From assembly GCA_016861045.1 (NCBI GenBank), contig BOKP01000003.1:424116-488115 (forward strand): DNA of 64,000 bases. The letters run 5' to 3'. Shown here one piece after another: positions 51,301-59,953 of the stretch. Positions within the stretch are counted from its first letter, which is position 1. Each line of letters starts with the position of its first letter. A model generated the notes under the pieces. It worked only from the letters and a program-made list of their open reading frames with translations, had not been told where the DNA came from and did no database searches. Source of the DNA: Actinomycetes bacterium. Lineage in GTDB: Bacteria; Actinomycetota; Thermoleophilia; Solirubrobacterales; 70-9. The position numbers were made by a program, and so were the translations under genes.

Positions 51301-53615
51301 GCGCGAGCGCCGCGCACGCGCCGGGACCGGTCCGCGTCGCCGCGCGCGTCACCGGAACCGTCCAGGGGGTCGGCTTCCGGCCCTACGCCTACAGGCTCGC
51401 CCGCTCGCTCGGGCTCGCCGGCTTCGTCCGCAACGACGCCGACGCGGTAGCGATCGAGATCGAGGGCGACCCCGGGGCCGTCGAGGAGATGCTCGCCCGC
51501 CTCGCCGCCGAGGCGCCGGCGCCGGCCCGGGTCGAGTCGGTCGTCTCCGGGCCGGTCGCGGCGAGGGGGGAGGATCGGTTCCGGATCCGCGGCTCGCGCC
51601 CGGTCGGCGGGCCCTCGGCTCCGGTTCCCGCCGACGTCGCGACCTGCGACGCCTGCCTCGCCGAGCTCCGGGACCCCGCCGACCGCCGCTACCGCTACCC
51701 GTTCGTCAACTGCACCGCCTGCGGCCCGCGCTTCACGATCGTCCGCTCGCTCCCCTACGACCGCGCGAACACGACGATGAGCGGGTTCGGGATGTGCGAC
51801 GCCTGCCGGGCCGAGTACGAGGACCCCGCCGACCGCCGCTTCCACGCCGAGCCGAACGCCTGCCCGGCGTGCGGCCCGCGGGCGCGGCTGTTGGACCGCG
51901 ACGGGACCGGGCTGCGGCCCGACGACCGGCTCGACGCGGTAGCGGCCGCGGCGGCACTGCTCCGGGCGGGAGCGATCGTCGCGATCAAGGGCGTCGGCGG
52001 CTGGCACCTCGCCTGCCGGGCCGACGACGGGGAGGCGGTGGCGGAGCTGCGCCGGCGCAAGCGGCGCGACACGAAGCCGTTCGCGCTCCTCGTCGCGGAC
52101 GTCGACGCGGCCCGGGCGCTGGTCGAGGCGGATGCGGGGACCGCCCGGGCCCTCGCCGGTCCCGAGCGGCCGATCGTGCTCGCCCCGCGCCGGCCGGAGG
52201 CCGCCGTCGCGGCGGCGGTGGCGCCCGGCTGCGGCGATCTCGGCGTGATGCTCCCCCACTCCCCCCTGCACCACCTGCTGATCGCCGACGCGGGCGGGGC
52301 GCTCGTGATGACATCGGGAAACGTCGCCTCGGAGCCGATCGCCCACGAGGACGACGACGCGCTCGCGCGGCTCGGGCCGATCGCCGACGCGCTTCTCGCC
52401 CACGACCGCCCGATCCGGGCGCCGGCCGAGGATCCCGTCGTCCGGGTCACGGGAGCCGCGCCGCCGCTGATGATCCGGCGCTCGCGCGGGTACGTGCCCG
52501 CGCCGGTGCCGCTCGCCCCGCCGGCGGCCCGCCCGCTCCTCGGGGTCGGCGCCGAGCTCAAGTCGTGCTGCTCGCTGGCGGCGGGCGAGCGGGCCTGGCC
52601 GGGACCGCAGGCCGGCGATCTCGACGGTCTCGCGTCGCGGCGCCGGTTCGAGGCCGGGATCGCCCACCTCGAGCGGCTCTGCCGGATCGAGCCCGAGATC
52701 GTCGCCCACGACCTCCACCCCGACTACGCGTCGACCCGCTGGGCGCTCGAGCGGGGCGACCTCGAGCCGGTCGCGGTCCAGCACCATCACGCCCACCTCG
52801 CCGCCTGCCTGGCCGAGCACGGTCACGCCGGGCCGGCGGTCGCGGCGATCTTCGACGGCGCCGGCCTCGGCACCGACGGCACCGTCTGGGGCGGCGAGAT
52901 CCTCGTCGGCGACGCCCGCTCGTTCACCCGGGCCGGCGCGATCCTGGGGGTGCCGCTCCCGGGCGGGGACGCGGCCGCGCGCGAGCCCTGGCGCATGGCC
53001 TGCTCGTGGCTGGCGGCGGCGTCCGGGGAGTCGGTGCCGGCGCGGCCCGCTCCGCTGGCGGCGAGCGTCACGGATGCCGGCTGGGAGGCGATCGCGAGGC
53101 TCGCCGCCGCCGCCGCGACGCCGAGGACGACGAGCGCCGGCCGCCTCTTCGATGCCGTCGCCGCCCTCGCCGGCTTCGCGCCGCGGGTCGGTCACGAGGG
53201 CCAGGCCGCGATGGAGCTCGAGGCTGCCGCGCGAGACGACGAGCGCGACGCCTACCCGATCGCCGTCGAAACGGGCGGCGCGGGCGGGCCGGGGCTCGTC
53301 ATCGATCCCCGCGCAGCGATCCTCGCGGTCGGCGCCGACGTCGATTCCGGTCTCGACCCGGGGGCCGTCGCGGCCCGCTTCCACAACGGCCTCGCCGCCG
53401 CGACCTCCGCGGCGATCGCCGCCGCCGCCGAGGCCGCCGGCGTCGGCACCGCGGTCCTCTCCGGCGGCGCCTTCCAGAACCGGCTGCTGCTCGAGCGCAC
53501 CGGCGACCGCCTGCGGGCGTCGGGCCTCCGGGTCCTCGTCCCCCAGCGGCTGCCCCCCAACGACGGCGGGATCGCCTACGGCCAGGTCGCCGTCGCCGCG
53601 GCCGGACTGAGCTGA
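51249..53615 (+). CDS. hypF: Carbamoyltransferase HypF
   Basis: HypF makes a carbamoyl group from carbamoyl phosphate and ATP and loads it onto HypE. The 788 residues show all four modules: acylphosphatase (GTVQGVGFRPYAYRLA, about 36-51), two zinc-finger blocks (CDACLAELRDPADRRYRYPFVNCTACGPRFT-type and its repeat, about 124-200), a YrdC-like domain (GAIVAIKGVGGWHLACRADD), and a Kae1-like domain with VQHHHAHLAACLAEHG and GIFDGAGLG-type AIFDGAGLGTDGTVWG. It is the last gene of the operon. The start is placed 52 bases inside hypB; a later start is possible. Confidence 0.95.
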   Translation: MAGMAGRGPETVGDAGLSASAAHAPGPVRVAARVTGTVQGVGFRPYAYRLARSLGLAGFVRNDADAVAIEIEGDPGAVEEMLARLAAEAPAPARVESVVSGPVAARGEDRFRIRGSRPVGGPSAPVPADVATCDACLAELRDPADRRYRYPFVNCTACGPRFTIVRSLPYDRANTTMSGFGMCDACRAEYEDPADRRFHAEPNACPACGPRARLLDRDGTGLRPDDRLDAVAAAAALLRAGAIVAIKGVGGWHLACRADDGEAVAELRRRKRRDTKPFALLVADVDAARALVEADAGTARALAGPERPIVLAPRRPEAAVAAAVAPGCGDLGVMLPHSPLHHLLIADAGGALVMTSGNVASEPIAHEDDDALARLGPIADALLAHDRPIRAPAEDPVVRVTGAAPPLMIRRSRGYVPAPVPLAPPAARPLLGVGAELKSCCSLAAGERAWPGPQAGDLDGLASRRRFEAGIAHLERLCRIEPEIVAHDLHPDYASTRWALERGDLEPVAVQHHHAHLAACLAEHGHAGPAVAAIFDGAGLGTDGTVWGGEILVGDARSFTRAGAILGVPLPGGDAAAREPWRMACSWLAAASGESVPARPAPLAASVTDAGWEAIARLAAAAATPRTTSAGRLFDAVAALAGFAPRVGHEGQAAMELEAAARDDERDAYPIAVETGGAGGPGLVIDPRAAILAVGADVDSGLDPGAVAARFHNGLAAATSAAIAAAAEAAGVGTAVLSGGAFQNRLLLERTGDRLRASGLRVLVPQRLPPNDGGIAYGQVAVAAAGLS

Positions 53616-53788
53616 GCCCCGGAGCGCGCGCCGGGCGCGGCGGCCCTCGGGGCGAGCGGCGCGGCCTGCCGGCTCCCGGGCGACGGCCTGCCGCGCCGGC
53701 GCGAAGAACGCACGATCGTGGGCGTCCCGCGCCCCTTTTCCCGCACTCTCGCGCTACCGCCGCCGGGTCGCGCGGCCGGCTCCCGACC

Positions 53789-53804
53789 CCGCCCCTTCGG
53801 GCGG
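53789..53804. terminator. Hairpin between convergent hypF and secreted-protein genes
   Basis: CCGCCC-CTTC-GGGCGG forms a perfect 6-bp stem with a tight tetraloop, just after the stop of the minus-strand gene at 53812 and about 175 bases after hypF. It could end transcription from either side. No T-run follows on either strand. Confidence 0.4.
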
Positions 53805-53811
53805 CACCGGC

Positions 53812-55689
53812 CTATGGCTCGAGCTCGGTGATCGTGATCGTCAGGTCGTAGCTTCCGGGGTATCCAGCCGGGTCGATCCCCGAATCGGTCCACCTCGTCG
53901 GTCCGGTGCCGTTCACCTTCAGGATCAGGCCGGGCACCGTGTACAGCGTCGGGAAGACGAACCAGGGCTTCGGCGAGCCGCAGGGACCGCCCGAGACCGT
54001 GCCCTCGACCGCGATGATCGGGGTCAGGTAGACGAGGTAGCCGCCCGCGACCTTCGTCGCCACCCCGGCGGGCGGATAGGTGACGAAGTCCTCACCGCTC
54101 GCGCCGGTGACGGCCGCCGAGCAGCCGCCCTTTCCGTACATCGCCGGGCTTAGCGCGTCCCAGTGATAGGGCTCGCGCGCCTGCCAGTTGGTCCCGGGGT
54201 CGTCGCCGGGCACCGGCGTCGCCCAGATCACGGTGTCGGTGTCGACGCTTGCCCTCGCCCGGTCGTTCTCGCCGCTGAAGCTGCCGACGACCTCGACCTT
54301 GAGGTCGCCCGCCGGCGGGGCGGTGGCGATCAGCGACGCCTGGTCGCGGCCGGCCCGAGAGGTGACCTCGTACTGGACGTCGAGGGTCCTGCGCAGCGGG
54401 CCGCTCTCCGACCGCCCGGCCGTCCACTTGAACTTCGGGTCCGACCCGGGCCCCGAGGAGGCACGCTTCGGCGTCACCTCCCCCCTGCCCCGGGCGATCT
54501 GCTTCCAGCTCGCCGCCGGCCGGCCGCGGCTCCCGTCCATCTTGAAGCTGCCCGTCGTGGTTCCGGTCTCACCCTCGGCGGCCGTGCCGGGCGAGGGCGA
54601 GAACGAGGCGGTGACGCACGGATTCCCGAACTCGTACCAGTTCGGCTCCTGCTTCAGCGCCCGGTCCCGGGCCCGGACGGCGGAGCCCGCGAGCGTCTCG
54701 CCGAGCTTCGACGACGCGATGTCGGAGGCGATCGCCGCCGCCGCCCGGCGCTCCGCCGCCGCCTCATCCGCGCGGCTCGCCTTCGCGGCGCGGATCCGCA
54801 CCTCGACCTTCGGGGAGGCGCCGGGCTCCGTGCCGCCGTTGCGACCGAGCGTCGTCACCGAGGAGATCCTCGCGTTGAGCTGGATGCCACGCTCGTAGTG
54901 ACCGGTCTCGATCACCTGCCTCACGGTCACCGACTCGAGGCGGGCATCCGCTCCGACCCGCCCGACGGCTTCGTTTCTCATGTTGAGCTCGTCGGTCACC
55001 GCGCCGAGGACCCTGTTGCCCTCGCGGGCGATGACCGTGTTCTTGGTGGCGAGCGATTCGTCCCACGCCAGTCGGCCCTCGGCCGTCGGGCAGCGCGGCG
55101 GCCCCCCTTCCGCGCCGATGGACAGCGACGGCTTGAGATCCAGCGCGTAGCCGCCCTTCTCGGCGGTGAGCGAGATGTCGACCTCCGCCTTTCCGCTCCC
55201 GTCGACGCCGCCGGTCGCAGCGCCGCTGACGGTCACCCCGTCTCCGACGCTCTGGGCGGGAATCGACTCGCTGAAGCTGCCCCCGGCCCTCCGCACGGCC
55301 GACGCCCGGACTGCGGCCGCAGCGAGCCGCGGGGCCGTGCCGCCCCGGATCCGCTCGACGCCGGACTCGGCGACCCGCGCGACGAGCGCGCTCGTCCGAA
55401 GCCACGAGCGCGGCGTCATCGGGCGCTGCTCGATCGCTCGCCACCGGCCGACCCGCCGCACCGCCGCCGGACCGACCACCCGACCGAGCAGCGACCCCTC
55501 CGAAGCCGGTCGCCTGCTCGTTGCCGGGGGCTTTCGGCAGACGCGCTCGCCCTCGATCTTCCAGGCGATCTTTCCGTGCCGGCACTTCTTTCTCCCGTCG
55601 GCATCGTCGACCGCCAGCGGACCGGGCACGATCAGGGCGACGAGCGCCATGGCCGTCACCGCCAACCCTCGATGTGCATACCGGACCAT
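53812..55689 (-). CDS. Secreted protein of unknown function
   Basis: I do not recognise this 625-residue protein. It starts with a signal peptide (GLAVTAMALVALIVPGPLA), then a Lys/Arg/Cys-rich segment (KKCRHGKIAWKIEGERVCRK), an Arg/Ala-rich region to about 135, and from there a mostly beta, Ser/Thr/Gly-rich part with a conserved-looking GKAEVDISLTAEKGGYALDLKPSLSIG. A helical piece rich in Ala/Arg (ADEAAAERRAAAAIASDIASSKL) follows at about 325-350. The C-terminal third has a few cysteines that could form disulfides. GAGGAGGGCCG precedes the ATG. It was possibly shaped as a cell-surface or matrix protein. Confidence 0.65.
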   Translation of the reverse strand: MVRYAHRGLAVTAMALVALIVPGPLAVDDADGRKKCRHGKIAWKIEGERVCRKPPATSRRPASEGSLLGRVVGPAAVRRVGRWRAIEQRPMTPRSWLRTSALVARVAESGVERIRGGTAPRLAAAAVRASAVRRAGGSFSESIPAQSVGDGVTVSGAATGGVDGSGKAEVDISLTAEKGGYALDLKPSLSIGAEGGPPRCPTAEGRLAWDESLATKNTVIAREGNRVLGAVTDELNMRNEAVGRVGADARLESVTVRQVIETGHYERGIQLNARISSVTTLGRNGGTEPGASPKVEVRIRAAKASRADEAAAERRAAAAIASDIASSKLGETLAGSAVRARDRALKQEPNWYEFGNPCVTASFSPSPGTAAEGETGTTTGSFKMDGSRGRPAASWKQIARGRGEVTPKRASSGPGSDPKFKWTAGRSESGPLRRTLDVQYEVTSRAGRDQASLIATAPPAGDLKVEVVGSFSGENDRARASVDTDTVIWATPVPGDDPGTNWQAREPYHWDALSPAMYGKGGCSAAVTGASGEDFVTYPPAGVATKVAGGYLVYLTPIIAVEGTVSGGPCGSPKPWFVFPTLYTVPGLILKVNGTGPTRWTDSGIDPAGYPGSYDLTITITELEP

Positions 55690-55733
55690 CGGCCCTCCTC
55701 GGCTGTCGAACTCCCCGTCTCAGCCCCTGGTCC

Positions 55734-55748
55734 AGCTGCTCAGCAGCT
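55734..55748. promoter_or_regulatory. Palindrome AGCTGCT-C-AGCAGCT in the leader of the secreted-protein gene
   Basis: A perfect 7+1+7 palindrome lies just downstream of a TAACTT -10 candidate and about 45 bases upstream of the ATG, the position of a repressor operator or of a leader hairpin. Confidence 0.4.
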
Positions 55749-55757
55749 TCACGCAAG

Positions 55758-55763
55758 AAGTTA
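55758..55763 (-). promoter_or_regulatory. Possible -10 TAACTT of the secreted-protein gene
   Basis: Minus-strand TAACTT would start a transcript near 55751, right at the palindrome, leaving a leader of about 60 bases with a strong ribosome site. It lies in an AT-rich island just past the stop of the MMPL gene. Confidence 0.4.
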
Positions 55764-55769
55764 CAGGAA

Positions 55770-57887
55770 TCAGGATCCGGCATGCCCGGCCGAGCCGGGC
55801 CACCAGGCGCGCTCGCCGAGCCGGTAGGTGATCGCCGGCACCAGCAGCGCCCGGACGACGAACGTGTCGATGAGCACCCCGAGCGCGACCGTAACCCCGA
55901 TCTGGACCAGCTCCTCGAGCGGCAGCAGGGTCAGCGTCGCGAATGTGCCGGCGAGGATCAGGCCGGCGCCCGTCACGACCCCGCCGGTGGTGACGAGCGC
56001 GCTCAACGTTCCCTCGCGGGTGCCGAGCATCGCCGACTCCTCGCGCGCCCGGGCCATCAGGAAGATGTTGTAGTCGACCCCGAGCGCGACGAGGAAGATG
56101 AACGAGAGCAGCACGAGGTTGAAGGCGATGCCCTCCGATCCGAAGAGGTCGGTGAACAGGAAGGTGACCAGGCCGAGCGTCGCCGCGAACGAGAGGACCA
56201 CGGTGAGGATCAGGTATACGGGAGCGAGAAGGGCCCGGAGGACGAGCGCGAGGATCAACCCGACCACGAGCAGGACCAGCGGCACGATCAGCTTCGTGTC
56301 GCGCTCGTTGGTCGTCTCGATGTCGAGGTTCTCGGCCGGGATGCCGCCGACCTCGGCGGCGGGATCGATCTCCCGCAGCTCCTCGCGCACGCGAACCACC
56401 GCGTCGGCGGCCGCCCCGGAATAGGGATCGCCGTCGAGGACGACGAAGGCGACCGCCCGGTCGGAGTCCCGAAGCGGCGGGCCGGGGACCGCGAGCCTGA
56501 CGTCGGGCAGGTTCTCGATCCGCTTCAGCTGCCGGCTCGACAGGTCCTCGCTGAGGATCGCCGTCAGCGGCGAGCCGAGCCCCGGCGGGAAGTGGGCGTC
56601 GAGGAGCTCGTTGCCGGCGCTCGAGTCGGTCGGCTTCGTCTCCCCCTGGCCGAAGCCGATCGTCCCGTGCGCGATCAGGTTGCCACAGGCGAGGACCGCG
56701 AGCGCGGCGACGATCGCGACGATCAGCGTGCCGCCGCGGCGGCGGACGAGGCCGGCGGCACCGGACCAGACCCGAGGCGGTGGGCGCCGCTCGAGCTCAC
56801 GGGTCGGCCAGAACGCCCGGGTCCCGATCAGCGACAGCAGCGCGGGCAGAAGCGTCAGCGACGAGACCAGCATCACGGCGATCCCGACCGCGAGGATCGG
56901 GCCGAGCCATCTCGTCGATTCGAGGTCGGCGACGAGCAGGACCAGCATCGCCGCGATCACGGTCCCGGCCGAAGCCGCAATCGCCGGCGCGGTCCCCGCT
57001 AGGGCGAGCGGCAGCGCCTCGGATGCGTCGCGGCCGGACTCGAGCTCCTCCCGGTAGCGGTGCACGAGCAGCAGCGAGTAATCGGTTCCCGCGCCGAAGA
57101 TCAGGACGAGGAGCAGCATCGTGCCCTCGCTGTTGACGACGATCAGCCCCGACTTGATCAGCAGGTAGGCGATCGCGCAGGCGATCACGTAGCCGGTTCC
57201 GACGACGACGAGCGGCAGCAGCGCCAGAAGCGGCGAGCGATAGACGGCGAGGAGCAGAACGAGGACCAGCCCCACCGTCACGAACAACAACAGCTTCCCG
57301 GCCTGGTCGGCGACGCGTTCGAGGTCGGCGGCGATCCCGGCCGGGCCGGTCACGTGAACGGCCACGCCGTCGATCTCGTGGTTCGACAGGTAGTTGCGGA
57401 TGTCGCGCACGCCGCGCTGGACCGCGTTGCGCTCGGCGGCGTCGATCGTCAGCGCGACGATCGCCGCCTCCCCGTCCCTGGAGACCGGCCCGACCCCCCG
57501 TACGATCGCGCCTCCGCCGCCGGTCAGCCCGCGAAGCGACGGCGAGAACGGATCGAGGACCTGCGAGGCGCCGGTGATGCCGAGGCCGCCGAGGCCGCCG
57601 CCGATCTTCGCGATCGCCTTCTTGTCGGAGCCGGTCAGGCCGCCGTCGCGGGCGAAGACGATCAGCACGGGGATGCTCTCGCCGACGCTCGATTGGCTGG
57701 TCAGCTCATCGACCACCCGGGTCGACTCGGCGGAGGCCGGCAGGAAGCTGCTCTGCCCGGCCGATGTCACCTCGTCCAGATGCGAGCGGGCGATCCAGCC
57801 GGCGACGAGCAGCGGGACGAAGAGCGCGACGACGGCGAGGCGCCCGCGCGGACCCGTGACGAGCTCGACCCAGCGTGGCACCCCCAT
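55770..57887 (-). CDS. MMPL/RND-family membrane transporter
   Basis: The 705-residue protein has two repeats of one membrane helix, a large external domain and five further helices, the layout of MMPL (mycobacterial membrane protein large) lipid or drug exporters. LLLVLIFGAGTDYSLLLVHRYREEL and ALGVDYNIFLMARAREE are the GxxxDY proton-relay motifs of the two halves. The ATG at 57887 precedes the first helix; an upstream frame to 58004 is Arg/Ala-rich and unlikely. Its cargo is not known. The gene is divergent from a TRIC-like channel gene. Confidence 0.92.
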   Translation of the reverse strand: MGVPRWVELVTGPRGRLAVVALFVPLLVAGWIARSHLDEVTSAGQSSFLPASAESTRVVDELTSQSSVGESIPVLIVFARDGGLTGSDKKAIAKIGGGLGGLGITGASQVLDPFSPSLRGLTGGGGAIVRGVGPVSRDGEAAIVALTIDAAERNAVQRGVRDIRNYLSNHEIDGVAVHVTGPAGIAADLERVADQAGKLLLFVTVGLVLVLLLAVYRSPLLALLPLVVVGTGYVIACAIAYLLIKSGLIVVNSEGTMLLLVLIFGAGTDYSLLLVHRYREELESGRDASEALPLALAGTAPAIAASAGTVIAAMLVLLVADLESTRWLGPILAVGIAVMLVSSLTLLPALLSLIGTRAFWPTRELERRPPPRVWSGAAGLVRRRGGTLIVAIVAALAVLACGNLIAHGTIGFGQGETKPTDSSAGNELLDAHFPPGLGSPLTAILSEDLSSRQLKRIENLPDVRLAVPGPPLRDSDRAVAFVVLDGDPYSGAAADAVVRVREELREIDPAAEVGGIPAENLDIETTNERDTKLIVPLVLLVVGLILALVLRALLAPVYLILTVVLSFAATLGLVTFLFTDLFGSEGIAFNLVLLSFIFLVALGVDYNIFLMARAREESAMLGTREGTLSALVTTGGVVTGAGLILAGTFATLTLLPLEELVQIGVTVALGVLIDTFVVRALLVPAITYRLGERAWWPGSAGHAGS

Positions 57888-57938
57888 GGAGCGGGCAAGT
57901 TTGCCACAGGCCGGTCGCCCGCGGCAGCCGCGGGCGCG

Positions 57939-57960
57939 CGCGATCGCGATTGCGATCGCG
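57939..57960. repeat. Inverted repeat CGCGATCGC-GATT-GCGATCGCG
   Basis: A 9-bp perfect inverted repeat with a 4-bp spacer lies between the divergent MMPL and TRIC-like genes, 52 bases before the MMPL ATG. The position would suit an operator, but GCGATCGC-like words are frequent throughout this window, so the palindrome may be compositional. Confidence 0.35.
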
Positions 57961-58015
57961 GCGGCGTCCGTGCCGGCCGGCAGGGGAAGCGGCGTCCGCG
58001 GCAAAGCACGTTCGA

Positions 58016-58666
58016 ATGCGAGCCGAGTCGACGTGGGCGCGTGCCGCCCCGACCGCCGACCGCCTCGTCCTGGTCGCGGATCTCGGCGCGACGGCGATGT
58101 TCGCGCTCGAGGGGGCGCTCGCCGCGATCGCGGCGGGCCTGGACCTGTTCGGGATCCTCGTCGTCGGGTTCGCGACCGCGCTCGGCGGCGGGATCATCAG
58201 GGACATGGTGATCGGGGCCGGGCCGCCCTTGGCGATGAGGCTGCGGCGCTACCCGATCGCGGCGCTTGCCGCGGCGGCGGTGGCGATCGCGCTGGCGATC
58301 CCGGCGCGGGAGATCCCCGAGGGGATCCTCGTCGCCCTCGACGCGGGCGGGCTGGCCCTGTTCGCGGTATCGGGCGCCCGGCGCGCCCTCGATTTCGGGC
58401 TGAACGAGATCAGCGCCGCCCTGCTCGGCGCCCTCACCGGAGTCGGCGGCGGGGTCATCCAAGCGATCCTCCTCAACCGCGTGCCGGCGGTGCTGGTCGA
58501 GGAGATCTACGCCAGCGCCGCCCTGCTCGGCGCCGTGACGATGATCGTCGGCGTCAGGAGAGGTGCTCCGGCGGGCCCGATGATGGCGCTCGGCGCGGCC
58601 GTCTGCTTCGCGCTGCGGATGGTCGGCTGGTGGCAGGGCTGGGACCTGCCGACCGTGGGGTACTAG
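58016..58666 (+). CDS. TRIC/YicG-family membrane protein (UPF0126)
   Basis: The 216-residue membrane protein has two matching three-helix repeats with the glycine motifs VGFATALGGGIIRDMVIG and GALTGVGGGVIQAILLNR, which identify the bacterial trimeric intracellular cation channel family (formerly UPF0126). It has about seven helices. It may conduct potassium or glycine, which is not settled for bacterial members. The ATG at 58016 is at the beginning of the homologous part. It is divergent from the MMPL gene. Confidence 0.9.
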   Translation: MRAESTWARAAPTADRLVLVADLGATAMFALEGALAAIAAGLDLFGILVVGFATALGGGIIRDMVIGAGPPLAMRLRRYPIAALAAAAVAIALAIPAREIPEGILVALDAGGLALFAVSGARRALDFGLNEISAALLGALTGVGGGVIQAILLNRVPAVLVEEIYASAALLGAVTMIVGVRRGAPAGPMMALGAAVCFALRMVGWWQGWDLPTVGY

Positions 58667-59076
58667 CGGCCTGTGCGCGAACCGACCCGATCCGCCGGCG
58701 AGATGCTGCCCCTCGGCGTCTCGCTCATCGCCGCCGCGCCGGCGCTGGTCGCGATCGGAAGCGCCGTCGCGATCCGACCCCTGGCGCAGCTCCCGCGTCG
58801 CCGGCGTCATCCACCCCGGCCGAGGATCGCCATAGCCGCATCTCCCGAGCCCGGCGAAAGAAGTCGGGCTCGACGCGGATTCGGAACGCCAGGCTCCCGA
58901 AGGCGGCCGTCACGGGCGGCCGGCGTCCGCTCGCTCAGCCGCGCAGCTCGACGAAGTTGATCCATTCACGGCCAGATCGCGAGATCGGCAAAGCCAGACC
59001 CTGCAGCGCTCGGGAGCGTCGACGCCCGTCCTCGCTCGGCCGCGGGTTGGCGACTCGAGCCACATCGCGCCCCCAG
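58667..59076. other. 410-base stretch without a recognised gene
   Basis: A frame at 58673-58960 begins six bases after the TRIC-like stop with one hydrophobic stretch (MLPLGVSLIAAAPALVAIG) but then becomes Arg/Pro/Ser-rich noise. Minus-strand frames also show no family resemblance. I see no RNA gene or clear terminator here. Confidence 0.4.
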
Positions 59077-59481
59077 CTACGCCCCTACGACGCTGAACCC
59101 GAGCGCCCGCGCCGCCTGGGCCTGGAGCAGGTCGAAGGTGAGGAAGCCGATCGCGGAGCCGCCGACGCGATGCGCCGCGCCGAGATGCAATGCGTCGAGC
59201 GAGCGAACCCGGGAGGTCTCCGCGATCGTCGCCGCGAGCTCGCAGGTCGCCGCGTCCAGCTCCACGATCCCGAAGCTCCCGAGATCCGCGCCGAAGGCCC
59301 GCTTGACCCGGGCCAGCTCCGGCGCGCGCAGCAGGCGAGCGAGGTTCCGTCGCACCTCGACGAGAGTGTGCCGGCCCGTGATCAGGTCCGAGTCGCTCTC
59401 GAGCCATTCGACGGCAGCCGCCGACCCCGGCTCGTCGATGTATCGCTTGAGCAGAGCGCTCGAATCGACGTAGAGACTCAC
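59077..59481 (-). CDS. vapC: VapC-type PIN-domain toxin
   Basis: The 134-residue PIN-domain ribonuclease has the acidic residues of the active site: LYVDSSALLKRYIDE (first Asp), LVEVRRNL (Glu), SLDALHLGAA (Asp) and FLTFD (last Asp). Such toxins cut tRNA or rRNA when not held by VapB. The GTG start overlaps the antitoxin stop (GTGA). An upstream extension of the frame runs through vapB and is not used. Confidence 0.92.
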   Translation of the reverse strand: MSLYVDSSALLKRYIDEPGSAAAVEWLESDSDLITGRHTLVEVRRNLARLLRAPELARVKRAFGADLGSFGIVELDAATCELAATIAETSRVRSLDALHLGAAHRVGGSAIGFLTFDLLQAQAARALGFSVVGA

Positions 59482-59738
59482 TCGTCCCGGTCCTCGGCGA
59501 GGACGTCGAGGGTGGTTCGCTCGGCTCTGACCCGTTCGACTGGCCGAAGCGGAGCACCGGAGCCGGGCGTGAGCCACCCCTCCCTGATGCCCTCGTCGAT
59601 TCGCACCCGCCCGGGCAGCGGCGCGAGCACCGCCTTCGGTCGCCCCCGGTCGGTAACGCGGATCACCTCGCCACGCTCAGCGCGCGAGAGATACTCGGAG
59701 AGGCGCTGCTTCAGCTCGCGGATGCCCACGTCGCTCAT
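59478..59738 (-). CDS. vapB: VapB-type antitoxin (Phd/YefM family)
   Basis: The 86-residue protein starts VGIRELKQRLSEYLSRAERGEVIRVTDRGRPKAVL, the Phd/YefM DNA-binding fold that binds its own operator, followed by a flexible C-terminal part (residues 45-86) that should wrap the toxin. It is the first gene of the pair, with TAGGAT six bases before its ATG. It lies next to the integrated element, about 200 bases beyond the integrase end. Confidence 0.92.
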   Translation of the reverse strand: MSDVGIRELKQRLSEYLSRAERGEVIRVTDRGRPKAVLAPLPGRVRIDEGIREGWLTPGSGAPLRPVERVRAERTTLDVLAEDRDE

Positions 59739-59744
59739 GTGGTC

Positions 59745-59750
59745 ATCCTA
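59745..59750 (-). promoter_or_regulatory. -10 hexamer TAGGAT before vapB
   Basis: Minus-strand TAGGAT lies six bases before the vapB ATG without a ribosome site between, another leaderless arrangement. Confidence 0.5.
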
Positions 59751-59953
59751 GCTAATCCATGTGCCTACATTGATTCTATCTCCCACGGCCGCCGAGCCGA
59801 CCGGATCGCTGCGGGACAGGACGGGCGCGGTCGCTCAAGGTCCCGGTCGAGCGCGCCCCGAGCGGCCTTAGCACCTGATCGGCGGGGCCCAACGTGATCG
59901 GGGCGACTGGATTGAAGTCCGCGCCAAACCGCTTGGCCATGCGGCCCGGCGAT

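Noticed and set aside
50268..53384. 1038-codon open frame on the minus strand
   Set aside because: It is antisense to hypA, hypB and hypF and shows no protein-family motif.
57939..57960. Palindrome between the MMPL and TRIC-like genes as a specific operator
   Set aside because: GCGATCGC words occur throughout coding regions here (for example at 801-830), so this palindrome is listed only as a repeat and not claimed as a regulator site.
58673..58960. 95-codon frame six bases after the TRIC-like gene
   Set aside because: One hydrophobic stretch is followed by Arg/Pro-rich sequence; no homology is apparent and no ribosome site precedes it.
59740..59953. Attachment site of the integrated element next to the integrase
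   Set aside because: I found no tRNA 3' end and no long direct repeat here to match elsewhere in the window; the other end of the element lies outside.
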